This document shows positions 32,614-42,157 of a stretch of 64,000 nt of DNA, in pieces. The first letter of the stretch is position 1. Each line of letters begins with the position of its first letter. The stretch is from assembly GCA_965222015.1 (NCBI GenBank), contig CBDCTL010000022.1, forward strand, positions 682,001 through 746,000, read 5' to 3'. Made by a program: the position numbers and the translations under genes. Below the pieces are notes generated by a model that was not told where the DNA came from, ran no database searches, and saw only the letters and a program-made list of their open reading frames with translations. The stretch is from JANQPX01 sp965222015. Lineage in GTDB: Bacteria; Pseudomonadota; Alphaproteobacteria; Geminicoccales; Geminicoccaceae.

Positions 32614-35127
32614 ATGCTGCCGCCGAAGGACGCCGCCGACCGCGCTTCGGCGCCCCTCCACAGCTGCTCCCAGACCAGCTGCGAGCCGGCCTTGAAGGAC
32701 CATGCCCAAGTCGTCGTGATCGGGGGCGGGATCGTCGGCTGCAGCCTGCTCTATCACCTCGCGGCGCTCGGCTGGCAGGACGTGATACTGCTGGAGCGCG
32801 GCGAGCTCGGCGGCGGATCGACCTGGCTCGCCGCTGGCCATGTCGACCGCTTCGATCTTACGCCGAGCCTCATCCGCCTCCGGGACGACAGCATCCGGCT
32901 CTACGAGCGCCTCGCCGAGAAACCGGACCGCACCCTCGCTTTTCACCGGACCGGCGCGATCATCCTCGCGGCCCGTGAAATCCGCCTGGAGGACCTGAAG
33001 CGCCGCGCCGGTCTCGGCCGGTCGCTCGGCATGCCGCATCTCCTGCTCAGCCGCCGCGAGATCCTCGACCACCATCCCCTTATCGATTCCGACGGTCTCA
33101 TCGGCGGCCTGTATGACCCTCTGGCCGGCCATGCCGATCCCTATGATCTCACCCAGACCCTCGCGCGCGCTGCCAGGAGCCTGGGCGCGGAGGTCAGCGA
33201 GCAGACGGCGGTGCTCGACATGTCACGGGAGGATGACGACAGCTGGCTGGTGATCACCGACCGCGGCGAAATCACCGCCGACGTGGTGGTCAACGCCGCC
33301 GGCCGGTGGGCGCCGGAGCTCGCGGCGATGGTCGGGCTGGAGTTGCCGATCTCGATGATCGAGCATCGGTACGTCGCCACCGAAACGATCGACGCGGTGA
33401 GCGGCCTCGACAGCACGCTGCCCGCCATCTGCGAGCCTGACGGCGCGTTCTATCTGCGCGTTGCGGACGGCGGGCTGCTGGTCGGCGCCTTCGAAGCCGA
33501 GCCCAGGCGGTGGGTGAAGCAGGACGCCGAATGGACATCCGCCGAAAAGACATCCAATGCCGAGACGGCGAACGCCGAAACACCGGCCGATGCTGCCTGG
33601 CTGGAGAGGGTCGCGAAGCGCGTGCCCTGCCTTGCCGGTGCCGGCCTGAAGGCGCCGGTGAGCGGCCCGATCACCATGACGCCTGACGGCCGGCCGCTGC
33701 TCGGTCCGCTGCCCGGCTTCAGCAGTTACTTCGTCGCCTGCGGTTTCCTGAACGGCCTCTCCATGGCGGGTGGCGCCGGCAAGGCGCTGGCGGAATGGAT
33801 CATCGAAGGTGAGCCGCCCCTCGATCTGTTTCCGCTCGACGTCGCCCGCTTCGGCGCCTTCGCCGGCAGAAGCTATGCCGCCGAAACCGCGCGCGCCGCC
33901 TATGCCGACCACTTCGCCATCCGCTTTCCCGAGAGCCGGACGCCGGCCGGACGACCGCTGAAGCGAACCGCCATCCATGACAAGCTGACGGCGCGCGGCG
34001 GACAGTTCGACGGACTGTTCGGCTGGGAGCGCCCGTGCTGGTTCGCGGCCACCACCGCCGAACGCCTGGCCGTGCGGTCCTTCGAACGGGGCGCTCGGCA
34101 CGACGCGATCGAGCGCGAATGCGCCGCCATGCGCGGCGCCGTCGGCATCGCCGATCTGACGGCGGCGTTCGCCAAGCACGTGTTCGAAGGGCCCGACGCC
34201 GAAGCCGCCCTAGACCGTGCGCTCGCCTCGCGCCTGCCGGGCGAGATCGGCGCCGTGCGCGATGGCCTGATGCTGAACCGAAAAGGCCAGATCACCGGCT
34301 GGTTCGTGGTCGCCAGGCTGAGCGAACAGGGTTTCTATCTCCTCGGGCCCGCCGTCTGCGAACGCTTTCACCAGCGTGCCTTCGAGCAGAGCCTTCCGGG
34401 CGAAGGCGTGCTCTACGCGCCCGTCTCGGTGCGCTACGGCATTCTCGCCTTGCTCGGCCCCAAGGCCCGCATCCTGCTGACACGGGTGGCCGACGAAGAC
34501 GTCTCCGAAAAGGCACTGCCGCCGGGCCATGCGATCGAGATCGAAGTCGCCGGCTCGCCCGCCCAGGTCATGCGTTTTTCGATCACCGGCGACCTCGGCT
34601 ACAGCCTGCACCTGCCCATGGAATATATGGCCACGGTCTACGAGGCTCTGTTCGTCGCCGGCCATGATCTCGGCCTTCGGGACGTCGGCATGTTTGCCGT
34701 CGATTCGCTGCGGCTGGAAGCCGGCTACGAGCGCCTGAGCGGCGACGGCTTCGGCGACCTCACGCCGCTGGAAGCCGGGCTCGAACACCTGCCGGACCGA
34801 ACCAAGAGCGAGTTCGTCGGCCGCACGGCCTTTCTCGCCCAGGAGGAACAGGGCGTCTCTCGAAGGCGCGTGCTCGCCGCTCTCGAGCACGGCAGGGCCG
34901 ACGCCACCGGCGGCGAGCCGGTCTATCACGGCAACGAGATGATCGGCACGGTGCTTACCGGCGGCTACGGCCACCACCTCGGCCGGAGCCTCGCCCAGAT
35001 CCTGGTGCCGGTCGACTACGCCCGTGCAGACACCGCGCTCGCGATCGATGTCCTCGGCCATCGCCGCCAGGCCACCGTCCTCGACGCCCCGCCCTTCGAT
35101 CCCGAGAGCCGCCCCTTGTCGATCTGA
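32614..35127 (+). CDS. FAD-dependent oxidoreductase with C-terminal aminomethyltransferase (GcvT) domain, DMGDH/SARDH-like
   Basis: Two-domain enzyme (837 aa) of the dimethylglycine/sarcosine dehydrogenase family, demethylating N-methyl amino acids and passing the one-carbon unit to tetrahydrofolate. Residues ~30-430 are a DAO-type FAD domain (VVVIGGGIVGCSLLYHLAAL, GGGSTWLAAGH, VVNAAGRWAPELAAM, TPDGRPLLGPLPG). Residues ~430-835 are a GcvT-like folate domain (FGWERPCWFA, AVGIADLTAAFAKHVFEGP, GYSLHLPMEYM, SLRLEAGYERLSGD). ATG 32614 is listed; TTG 32692 would start right before the FAD motif and is also plausible. It fits downstream of carnitine/betaine degradation (5.4-7.3 kb), though it is unlinked. 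Confidence 0.85.
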   Translation: MLPPKDAADRASAPLHSCSQTSCEPALKDHAQVVVIGGGIVGCSLLYHLAALGWQDVILLERGELGGGSTWLAAGHVDRFDLTPSLIRLRDDSIRLYERLAEKPDRTLAFHRTGAIILAAREIRLEDLKRRAGLGRSLGMPHLLLSRREILDHHPLIDSDGLIGGLYDPLAGHADPYDLTQTLARAARSLGAEVSEQTAVLDMSREDDDSWLVITDRGEITADVVVNAAGRWAPELAAMVGLELPISMIEHRYVATETIDAVSGLDSTLPAICEPDGAFYLRVADGGLLVGAFEAEPRRWVKQDAEWTSAEKTSNAETANAETPADAAWLERVAKRVPCLAGAGLKAPVSGPITMTPDGRPLLGPLPGFSSYFVACGFLNGLSMAGGAGKALAEWIIEGEPPLDLFPLDVARFGAFAGRSYAAETARAAYADHFAIRFPESRTPAGRPLKRTAIHDKLTARGGQFDGLFGWERPCWFAATTAERLAVRSFERGARHDAIERECAAMRGAVGIADLTAAFAKHVFEGPDAEAALDRALASRLPGEIGAVRDGLMLNRKGQITGWFVVARLSEQGFYLLGPAVCERFHQRAFEQSLPGEGVLYAPVSVRYGILALLGPKARILLTRVADEDVSEKALPPGHAIEIEVAGSPAQVMRFSITGDLGYSLHLPMEYMATVYEALFVAGHDLGLRDVGMFAVDSLRLEAGYERLSGDGFGDLTPLEAGLEHLPDRTKSEFVGRTAFLAQEEQGVSRRRVLAALEHGRADATGGEPVYHGNEMIGTVLTGGYGHHLGRSLAQILVPVDYARADTALAIDVLGHRRQATVLDAPPFDPESRPLSI

Positions 35128-35333
35128 AATGGAGATGCGACTTCGAAACTATCTGTACGCGCAATTTCAAGCAGAACGAAGTTGTCGAAACGTGGAATTC
35201 AACGCGAACTTTGGGCGTCGAGAGCCGCCGGTTGAGCGTCGGCTGTAATTGATGCCCCGGCGTTTTCGCGATACGATGATATCGAATAGATGATTGTCTA
35301 TCATTCTTGAAATAACGACTCTGAGAAGAGAAT

Positions 35334-36527
35334 ATGACGTCAGGATTCGGAGGCTTTCGCACGATACGAATAAAGTGGACTCGGTTTGTCCAGAGCCTGC
35401 CTGATTGGATGTTCGCACCGGCTCCGGCGCCCATTGACCACCGGTCGATGGGCGAGAACCAAGACAAACCGGCGTCCGATGAGGACATAAATCAACGAAA
35501 GAAGAATCATCACGAAATTTCCAAGACGATCGGACGTCTTTTTTATACACTGGTAGGAACCTGCCTGTTCTGTGTCATTACGTTGATGAGTTCAGGACAA
35601 AACATTGATTTCGAAGCCCAAGTCAAACTTCCTATTTTGAGCTATGATGTCAATTTCTATTCATTTCTCGTCGTCGGGCCCATTATCATCACCGGGCTGA
35701 CGATCTATCTCCACATTTTTGTGGAAGAGTATCGACGATATTCGGCGTCTCCAGATGTCAACTACACCATGCTACATGACTTCGACAGCTGGGCGCCGAG
35801 ATTGGCGGTGCTTGCGATTTTCTACTGGATGGCGCCGATTACGCTCGCCGCCTTCGTCTGGAACAGAAGATCGGCAGAGACGGAACTTATCGATCTGTTC
35901 CTGATCATTCTCACATCGCTCGTCACTCTGGGATTGATCCTTCTCCAATTCCGACGCTGCCCGAGAAAGCTGCGCCCTCGCGCGTTTCCCTGGCTTTTTC
36001 TTGTAGGCGCCGGTTTCATGGCGGCCTTCGTTTCCATCGCGAACCCACAAAATTCGCCCTCCAGGCCTTCCCAAGACCTGGCGCGTGCGAGTGCCACCAA
36101 CGATGGAGTCAAACAGGTCATTGCGCAGGCCGAACTTGAGCAAAAGAACTTCGCCGGCGACAGGTTTCCGACCGGTTTCGAGGAGTTCAGGGAAAAGAAC
36201 TTCCGGGGCGCCAACTTCGATCGGGCCGTTATGCGAGAGGCTGATTTGCGGAACACATCATTTCGAGAGGCCACCCTCGTCGGTGCCGATCTGAGCGGTT
36301 CCGATCTGGGCGACGCCAATCTGCGCTATGCCAATCTGACCGGTACGATCCTTCGCGACGCCAACCTCTCGAACGCAGACTTCTTCGGAGCCACCATGCA
36401 CGGCACGGACATCAGCGGCGTCGACCTGTCGGGAGTCAAGATCGACAGCTATCAGCTCGATCAGGTCTGCGGTGACGACGTCGAACCCATTGCCAACCGG
36501 TTCTCGATCAAGACCTGTGAACGATAG
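35334..36527 (+). CDS. membrane protein with C-terminal pentapeptide repeats
   Basis: A 397-aa protein of unknown role. After a polar N-terminus (~75 residues) come four to five membrane helices (e.g. LFYTLVGTCLFCVITLMSSG; VVGPIIITGLTIYLHIF; LFLIILTSLVTLGLILL; WLFLVGAGFMAAFVSIA). The last ~100 residues are A(D/N)Lxx pentapeptide repeats (ADLRNTSFREATLVGADLSG and so on), forming a right-handed beta-helix in the cytoplasm or periplasm. Similar proteins occur next to defence or transport genes but have no assigned function. Its first ~700 bases are visibly AT-richer than the neighbours, hinting at transfer. A TAXI-type binding protein follows. Confidence 0.75.
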   Translation: MTSGFGGFRTIRIKWTRFVQSLPDWMFAPAPAPIDHRSMGENQDKPASDEDINQRKKNHHEISKTIGRLFYTLVGTCLFCVITLMSSGQNIDFEAQVKLPILSYDVNFYSFLVVGPIIITGLTIYLHIFVEEYRRYSASPDVNYTMLHDFDSWAPRLAVLAIFYWMAPITLAAFVWNRRSAETELIDLFLIILTSLVTLGLILLQFRRCPRKLRPRAFPWLFLVGAGFMAAFVSIANPQNSPSRPSQDLARASATNDGVKQVIAQAELEQKNFAGDRFPTGFEEFREKNFRGANFDRAVMREADLRNTSFREATLVGADLSGSDLGDANLRYANLTGTILRDANLSNADFFGATMHGTDISGVDLSGVKIDSYQLDQVCGDDVEPIANRFSIKTCER

Positions 36528-36598
36528 AGCAGGTCCGCGGGGAAGCCGTCGCGATCGATGACGAGCTCGTTGAACGAAATCCGATATTGGAGACATGG

Positions 36599-37630
36599 AT
36601 GTTGTATCGCGTTTGGTTGTCTTTTCTTTGGTTCTCGATGCTGGCCTTTCCCTTCGAGCACGATGCTCCTCTCGCGCAGGGAAGCAACACGGCCCGTGTC
36701 AACAAGAATACGGTAAGACTGATCAGCGGCGGCGTCGAAGGCACCTATGTACAGATTGCTTCGGACCTGTCACAGGCATTGGATGAAAAGTACGAATTCA
36801 GAGTCGTGCCGATCATCGGCAAGGGCTCGAAAACCAACATCGAGGACCTTCTCTTTCTTCAAGGCGTCGACCTGGCCATCGTTCAGTCGGACGTGCTGAA
36901 TTTTTTCGGCCGGAACTCGGATGACAAGATTCCAGGGATCGAAAGAAAACTTCTCTACATCACGAAACTCTACAATGAAGAAATTCACCTCATCGCCGGT
37001 CCGGGCATCGGCTCGATCGAAGACCTGGAAGGCAGGAAAGTCGCCTACGGCCCCGAAGGCGGCGGCAGCGCCATGACCGCAGAAAACATCTTCGATGGTC
37101 TCGGCATCCATGTCGACTTCGCCGACTACCCCTACACGCAAGCTCTCAAGGAACTTCTTGCAGGCAATGTCGCAGCGCTTGTCCATGTCGTCGGCAAGAC
37201 ACTCGACGACTATGAGGAGATACCGCCGGAGGCCGGCCTGCGCCTGCTCTCCTTGCCGCTGGACCTCATTGAGGAGCCGTACCAGCCAGCCAGCTTCAGC
37301 GATGAGGACTACCCGGGGCTCGTGCCTGAAGGCGAGACCGTGAATACGCTGAGCATTCCCTCCGTCCTGGCCGCCTACAATTGGGACGCCTCCCCCTGGT
37401 GTCCGGATCGGGACGAGAGAAAACGGAAAGTCGGTCTTTTCGCGAACAAACTCTTCGAAGGCCTCGACGAGCTGAAAAGTGTCGACGACGACGGCGATCC
37501 ACGATTCCACGAGAAGTGGCAGGAAGTCGATCTGCGTGCGGACGTGCCGCCGTGGCAGCGCCTGCCTGAGATGAGCAGGCTGCTCGACATCGAGCCTGAC
37601 GGCATGCCGCCTCCCGTCCCGTGTCAATAG
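36599..37630 (+). CDS. TAXI-family TRAP transporter solute-binding protein
   Basis: Exported binding protein (343 aa) of the TAXI (TRAP-associated extracytoplasmic immunogenic) class. A signal peptide (LSFLWFSMLAFPF) is followed by the family core: RLISGGVEGTYVQIASDLSQ, VDLAIVQSDVLNFF, LEGRKVAYGPEGGGSAMTAE and GNVAALVHVVG. No fused 4TM-12TM permease is adjacent, so it may be an orphan receptor or a sensor. ATG 36599 has GGAG seven bases upstream; TTG 36587 is less likely. It follows the pentapeptide membrane gene after 71 bases and shares its lower GC, so the two may have moved together. Confidence 0.85.
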   Translation: MLYRVWLSFLWFSMLAFPFEHDAPLAQGSNTARVNKNTVRLISGGVEGTYVQIASDLSQALDEKYEFRVVPIIGKGSKTNIEDLLFLQGVDLAIVQSDVLNFFGRNSDDKIPGIERKLLYITKLYNEEIHLIAGPGIGSIEDLEGRKVAYGPEGGGSAMTAENIFDGLGIHVDFADYPYTQALKELLAGNVAALVHVVGKTLDDYEEIPPEAGLRLLSLPLDLIEEPYQPASFSDEDYPGLVPEGETVNTLSIPSVLAAYNWDASPWCPDRDERKRKVGLFANKLFEGLDELKSVDDDGDPRFHEKWQEVDLRADVPPWQRLPEMSRLLDIEPDGMPPPVPCQ

Positions 37631-37766
37631 CGTCAGCGGCGACCGCGCATAGGGTCCGAAGGATGGCGCCCGACGTTCGACAAGGGCGAAGATGGACAAC
37701 GAAAGTCGGGGATTCTAGGTAACGTAAAGCCGTCAGCCCAATTCCTGCAGAACGATAGGATCTCCC

Positions 37767-39419
37767 ATGCCCAGCCCGACCGCCCTCCCCGCCTGGCAGA
37801 CCCTGGCGAACCATGCAGACGCCATGGCGTCGGTGCATCTGCGCACGCTGTTCGCGGACGATCCGGGCCGCTTCGAGCGCTTTTCCTTCGAGGAGGACGG
37901 TCTTCTTCTTGATCTCTCCAAGAACCGGATCACGGAAGAGACGCTGCGTCTTCTGGCTGACCTCGCGCGGGATGTGGATCTCGAAGGCTGGCGGGATCGG
38001 ATGTTTTCGGGCGAAGCGATCAACGTCACCGAAGGCCGCGCCGTCCTGCACGTCGCCCTTCGCAATCGGAGCGGTCGGCCGATCCTGGTGGACGGGGAGG
38101 ACGTCATGCCGGCCGTCGACGCCGTGCTCGATCGCATGCGCGCTTTCACCGAGCGGGTGCGCGGCGGCGAATGGCGCGGCCATGGCGGGGACACCATCAC
38201 CGATATCGTCAACATCGGGATCGGCGGCTCGGATCTCGGACCGCTCATGGTGACCGAAGCGCTGAAGCCCTACGCACGAAAAGATCTGCGCGCCCATTTC
38301 GTGTCCAATGTGGACGGCGCGCATCTCCATCACTGCCTCGAAGGTCTCGATCCCGCACGCACGCTGTTCATCGTCGCCTCAAAAACCTTCACCACCCAGG
38401 AGACCATGACCAACGCGGGCTCGGCCCGAGCGTGGCTGATCGACAAGCTCGGGGACGAAAGGGCGGTCGCGAAGCATTTCGTCGCCGTCTCGACCAATGC
38501 GGAGGCCGTGTCCGCCTTCGGCATCGACACCGCCAATATGTTCGAGTTCTGGGACTGGGTCGGCGGACGCTACAGCCTCTGGTCGGCGATCGGTCTGCCG
38601 ATCGCGCTCGCTATCGGCATGGACCGCTTCGATGAACTGCTCGACGGCGCCCACGCCATGGACGAGCATTTCCGGACGACGCCGCTCGAGCGCAACATGC
38701 CGGCCCTGCTCGGCCTGGTCGGCGTCTGGTACCGAAACTTCTTCGGCGCCTGCAGCCATGCGGTGCTGCCTTACGATCAGCACCTCCACCGCCTGCCCGC
38801 CTATCTCCAGCAGGGCGACATGGAGAGCAACGGCAAGACCATCCGCCGCGACGGCGAACGGGTCGATTACGCCACCGGCCCGATCATCTGGGGGGAGCCC
38901 GGCACCAACGGTCAGCACGCCTTCTACCAGCTGATCCACCAGGGCACCGAGCTGATCCCCGCCGACTTCATCGCGGCCGCGTTCGCCCAGACGCCGCTCG
39001 GCGATCACCAGGAAAAGCTGCTCGCCAACTTCCTCGCCCAGACCGAAGCGCTCGCCTTCGGCAAGACGGCTGCCGAAGCCCGCGCCGAGCTCGAAGCCGC
39101 GGGCCTGAGCGGCGACGCTCTCGAAGCCCTCGTCCCGCACAAGGTGTTCGAAGGCAACAAGCCCACCAGCAGCATCCTCTATCCCAAGCTGACGCCGCAC
39201 ATGATGGGAAGGCTGATCGCGCTCTACGAACACAAGATCTTCACCCAGGGCATCGTCTGGGGGATCAACAGCTTCGATCAATGGGGCGTCGAACTCGGCA
39301 AGCAGCTGGCCAGCGTCATCCTGCCCGAGCTCGAGAGCGACGGCGAGGTGACCGGCCATGACAGCTCGACCAACGGGCTGATCGATCGCATCAGGCAGCT
39401 TCGCGGCCCGGCCGGCTGA
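37767..39419 (+). CDS. pgi: glucose-6-phosphate isomerase
   Basis: Interconverts glucose 6-phosphate and fructose 6-phosphate (550 aa, full length). Conserved blocks include VNIGIGGSDLGPLMVTEAL, FIVASKTFTTQETMTNA, the PGI signature WVGGRYSLWSAIGLPIA and QWGVELGKQLA near the C-terminus; the catalytic Glu is in QQGDMESNGK and the catalytic Lys in the terminal QWGVELGK. It stands alone on the + strand. Confidence 0.97.
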   Translation: MPSPTALPAWQTLANHADAMASVHLRTLFADDPGRFERFSFEEDGLLLDLSKNRITEETLRLLADLARDVDLEGWRDRMFSGEAINVTEGRAVLHVALRNRSGRPILVDGEDVMPAVDAVLDRMRAFTERVRGGEWRGHGGDTITDIVNIGIGGSDLGPLMVTEALKPYARKDLRAHFVSNVDGAHLHHCLEGLDPARTLFIVASKTFTTQETMTNAGSARAWLIDKLGDERAVAKHFVAVSTNAEAVSAFGIDTANMFEFWDWVGGRYSLWSAIGLPIALAIGMDRFDELLDGAHAMDEHFRTTPLERNMPALLGLVGVWYRNFFGACSHAVLPYDQHLHRLPAYLQQGDMESNGKTIRRDGERVDYATGPIIWGEPGTNGQHAFYQLIHQGTELIPADFIAAAFAQTPLGDHQEKLLANFLAQTEALAFGKTAAEARAELEAAGLSGDALEALVPHKVFEGNKPTSSILYPKLTPHMMGRLIALYEHKIFTQGIVWGINSFDQWGVELGKQLASVILPELESDGEVTGHDSSTNGLIDRIRQLRGPAG

Positions 39420-39481
39420 ACCCGCCTCGTCCACCTGCCGCCGATTGCCCAACCCGCCGCCAGGCCCTATCGTTCGACCAA

Positions 39482-40276
39482 ATGGCAGCGACGAGGGAGG
39501 CGACATTGGCGGACTGGACGGAACGTTTCGGCGTGGAGGGCTGCTTCGCCCTGGTCACGGGAGCATCGAAGGGCATCGGCCTCGATATCTGCAGGGTGCT
39601 GGCGGATGCAGGCGCCGACGTCGTCGCGGTCGGGCGCGACCTCGAGGGTCTCGAAGAGGCGAGGTCGGCGGTGGAGACGGCCGGCAGGCGCTGCCTGGTG
39701 GTCGAGGCGGATCTCTCGACCGTCGAGGGTTGCGACAAGGCGGCCCGCGAAGCCCTCGCCCATGCCGGGACCATCGACATTCTCATCAACAATGCCGGCA
39801 TCGCCCTGATCGATCCGCTCCTGGACGCGACCGCGGCGCGCTTCGACGAGACCATGGCGGTGAACCTCCGTGCGCCCTTCCTGCTCGCTCAGGCCCTGGC
39901 GCCGAAGATGATCGAAAAGAAGGCCGGCAAGATCGTGAACGTCTCGTCCCAGGCCGGCGTGGTCGGCCTCGAGGCTCACGGCGCCTATTGCGCGTCCAAG
40001 GGCGGGCTCAACATGCTGACCAAGGTGATGTGCGCGGAATGGTCGAAGCACAACATCCAGTGCAACGCCGTCTGCCCGACCATCATCCTGACGCCCATGG
40101 GCGAAAAGGTCTGGGGCGAGGAGGCGAAAAGCCGGCCGATGCTCGACAAGACCCCGCTCGGCCGCTTCGGCAGGCCGATCGAGGTCGCCGATCTCGTCCT
40201 GTTCCTGTCGTCCGGCGCCTCCGATCTCATCACCGGCGAATGCGTGATGGTCGACGCCGGCTTCACCGCCATGTAG
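39482..40276 (+). CDS. SDR-family oxidoreductase, sugar/polyol type
   Basis: Short-chain dehydrogenase/reductase (264 aa). It has the cofactor loop TGASKGIG, NNAG at strand 4, and the active-site Ser-Tyr-Lys set (VSSQAGVVG, AYCASKGG). GRFGRPIEVADLVLFLSSGA and CVMVDAGFTAM are typical of the L-xylulose/D-threitol/gluconate reductase branch. It converges with a medium-chain polyol dehydrogenase 16 bases away, supporting a role in pentitol or tetritol metabolism, but the substrate is not determined. Confidence 0.88.
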   Translation: MAATREATLADWTERFGVEGCFALVTGASKGIGLDICRVLADAGADVVAVGRDLEGLEEARSAVETAGRRCLVVEADLSTVEGCDKAAREALAHAGTIDILINNAGIALIDPLLDATAARFDETMAVNLRAPFLLAQALAPKMIEKKAGKIVNVSSQAGVVGLEAHGAYCASKGGLNMLTKVMCAEWSKHNIQCNAVCPTIILTPMGEKVWGEEAKSRPMLDKTPLGRFGRPIEVADLVLFLSSGASDLITGECVMVDAGFTAM

Positions 40277-40292
40277 CGGGCCCGCGCCCGGC

Positions 40293-41336
40293 TCAGCCCG
40301 GCATCGCGATCTGCATCTTGACGTCGCCCTTCGGTGCCGAGGCCGCGATTTCGAAGGCGCGCACGCTGTCCTCGAAAGCGAAGCTCCGGGTGATCAGCGG
40401 CTTCACGTCGATCGCGCCCGAGGACAGCATGGCGACGCAGCGCGGGAAGACGTGGGCGTAGCGGAAGATGTTCTCGACGCGCGCCTCCCTGACCATGGCG
40501 GCGCCGGCGTCATAGGCGATCGGCTCCGACTGCCCGCCGATCAGGACGACGCGCCCGCCGGGACAAAGGGCTTCGAACATGGTCGCCGCGGCCCTGGGGT
40601 TGCCGGTCGCCTCGAACACCACCTCGACGCCCCAGCCGTCGGTGGCGGCGAGGATTTCCTTCGCCGGGTCGGTCCCCGCGACGTTGATCGGCGTGATCGG
40701 CCCGAGGGCGGCCGCGATTTCCAGCTTCGCCTCGTCGAGATCGGACACGAACACCCGCGCACAGCCGGCGGCGAGCGCCGAGAGCGCCGTCACCAGACCG
40801 ATCGGCCCCGCCCCCATGACGAAGGCGAGATCGCCCGGCCGGATCTGTGCCTTGGTCGCCGCATGCACGCCGACCGCGAGCGGCTCGACCATGGCGGCCT
40901 CCGCGAAGGAAACATTGTCCGGCAGCTTGAAGGTGAAGGCTTCGGGATGGACGGCCGTCGGACGAAGGATGCCATGCACCGGCGGCGTCGCCCAGAAACG
41001 GACGGCGGGATCGATGTTGTACATGCCGAGGCGCGTCGCCCGGCTGTTGGGATCGGGTATGCCCGGCTCCATGCAGACCCGGTCGCCTTCAGCGAGGGTC
41101 GTGACCTCGGCGCCGGTCTCGACCACCACGCCCGAGGCCTCGTGGCCGAGGATCATCGGCGCCTCGACCACGAAGGGGCCGATCCGGCCGTGGGTGTAAT
41201 AATGGACGTCGGAACCGCAGATGCCGACGGTGTGCATCCGAATGCGCACGTCGCGCGGGCCGAGCGTCTCCTCGCGCTCGATCGGAAAATCCCGAAGGGA
41301 CAGCACGTCCTTCTCTTCGAGAACCAGCGATTTCAT
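40293..41336 (-). CDS. zinc-dependent polyol dehydrogenase, xylitol/sorbitol type
   Basis: Medium-chain alcohol dehydrogenase (347 aa) oxidising a polyol to a ketose with NAD. Zn-site and fold motifs are CGSDVHYYTHGRIG, GHEASGVVVETG and CMEPGIPD; the Rossmann loop is VMGAGPIGLVTALSAL. HYYTHGRIG is characteristic of xylitol and L-iditol (sorbitol) dehydrogenases. Start ATG 41336 is chosen because the sequence MKSLVLEEKDVLSLRDFP begins the family homology; the frame remains open to 41471. A ribulose-phosphate epimerase gene 1.8 kb away fits entry of the product into the pentose phosphate pathway. Confidence 0.88.
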   Translation of the reverse strand: MKSLVLEEKDVLSLRDFPIEREETLGPRDVRIRMHTVGICGSDVHYYTHGRIGPFVVEAPMILGHEASGVVVETGAEVTTLAEGDRVCMEPGIPDPNSRATRLGMYNIDPAVRFWATPPVHGILRPTAVHPEAFTFKLPDNVSFAEAAMVEPLAVGVHAATKAQIRPGDLAFVMGAGPIGLVTALSALAAGCARVFVSDLDEAKLEIAAALGPITPINVAGTDPAKEILAATDGWGVEVVFEATGNPRAAATMFEALCPGGRVVLIGGQSEPIAYDAGAAMVREARVENIFRYAHVFPRCVAMLSSGAIDVKPLITRSFAFEDSVRAFEIAASAPKGDVKMQIAMPG

Positions 41337-41370
41337 GGCGCTTTCCTTCCCCTGATTTCCGGCGGCGCCC

Positions 41371-42153
41371 TCAGCGTCCCTGATATTTCGGTGCGCGCTT
41401 TTGCAGGAAGGCGCTCGCCCCTTCCTTGAAATCGTCGGTGGCCGCTGCCTCCGCCTGCGCCGTCGCTTCACGGCGAAGCTGCTCGACCACGCCGGTCTCC
41501 AGACCCTGGCGCATCGTCTTTCGGGTCAGGGCGTAGGCGCGGGTTGGACCTTCGGCGAAGGCCGCAGCCTGCATCCGGGCCTCCGACAGCAGGGCCTCGT
41601 CGTCGCTCACTTTCCAGACCAGCCCCCATTCGGCGGCCTGCTCGCCGCTCACGGGTTCGGTGGTCATCGCCATGCCGAGGGCCCGCGGCAGGCCGATCAG
41701 CCGCGGCAGGAAATAGGTCGCGGCGACATCGGGCACGAGCCCGATGCGGGCAAACGCGATGACGAAGCTCGCCGACCGCGCGGCGTAGACGACGTCGCCG
41801 AGCAGAGCGAGGCTGGCGCCGGCGCCGGCGGCGATGCCGTTTACCGCGACCACCACCGGCAGATCGGCGCCGAGGATCTCGAGAACCATCGGCTCGTATT
41901 CCTCGCGCAGCACCCGTTCGACGTCGATCGGGGCGCCGCCCGGCGTTTCGCCGAGATCCTGACCGGAGCAGAAGGCGCGCCCCTCGCCGGTCAGCAGGAT
42001 CGCGCGCGCACCGTCATCGGGTGCCCGGCGGAAAGCCTGGGTCAGCTCGAGACGCATGGCGGCGTTCATGCTGTTCAGGGATTCCGGCCGGTCGAGCACG
42101 ATCTCCGCGACCTTGTTCTCGATCGAATAACGTATTGCCGTGAACTCGCTCAT
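41371..42153 (-). CDS. enoyl-CoA hydratase/isomerase family, PaaG-like
   Basis: Crotonase-superfamily enzyme (260 aa). Visible motifs are LDRPESLNSMN, GRAFCSGQDLGE (CoA pocket), VNGIAAGAGASLALLGDVVY (oxyanion-hole Gly) and ARIGLVPDVAATYFLPRLIG. The pattern resembles 2-(1,2-epoxy-1,2-dihydrophenyl)acetyl-CoA isomerase (PaaG) in phenylacetate degradation, but no other paa gene is present, so a general fatty-acid or amino-acid role is equally likely. It lies four bases downstream of an acyl-CoA reductase-type SDR gene in the same direction, likely one operon. Confidence 0.85.
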   Translation of the reverse strand: MSEFTAIRYSIENKVAEIVLDRPESLNSMNAAMRLELTQAFRRAPDDGARAILLTGEGRAFCSGQDLGETPGGAPIDVERVLREEYEPMVLEILGADLPVVVAVNGIAAGAGASLALLGDVVYAARSASFVIAFARIGLVPDVAATYFLPRLIGLPRALGMAMTTEPVSGEQAAEWGLVWKVSDDEALLSEARMQAAAFAEGPTRAYALTRKTMRQGLETGVVEQLRREATAQAEAAATDDFKEGASAFLQKRAPKYQGR

Positions 42154-42157
42154 CTGC

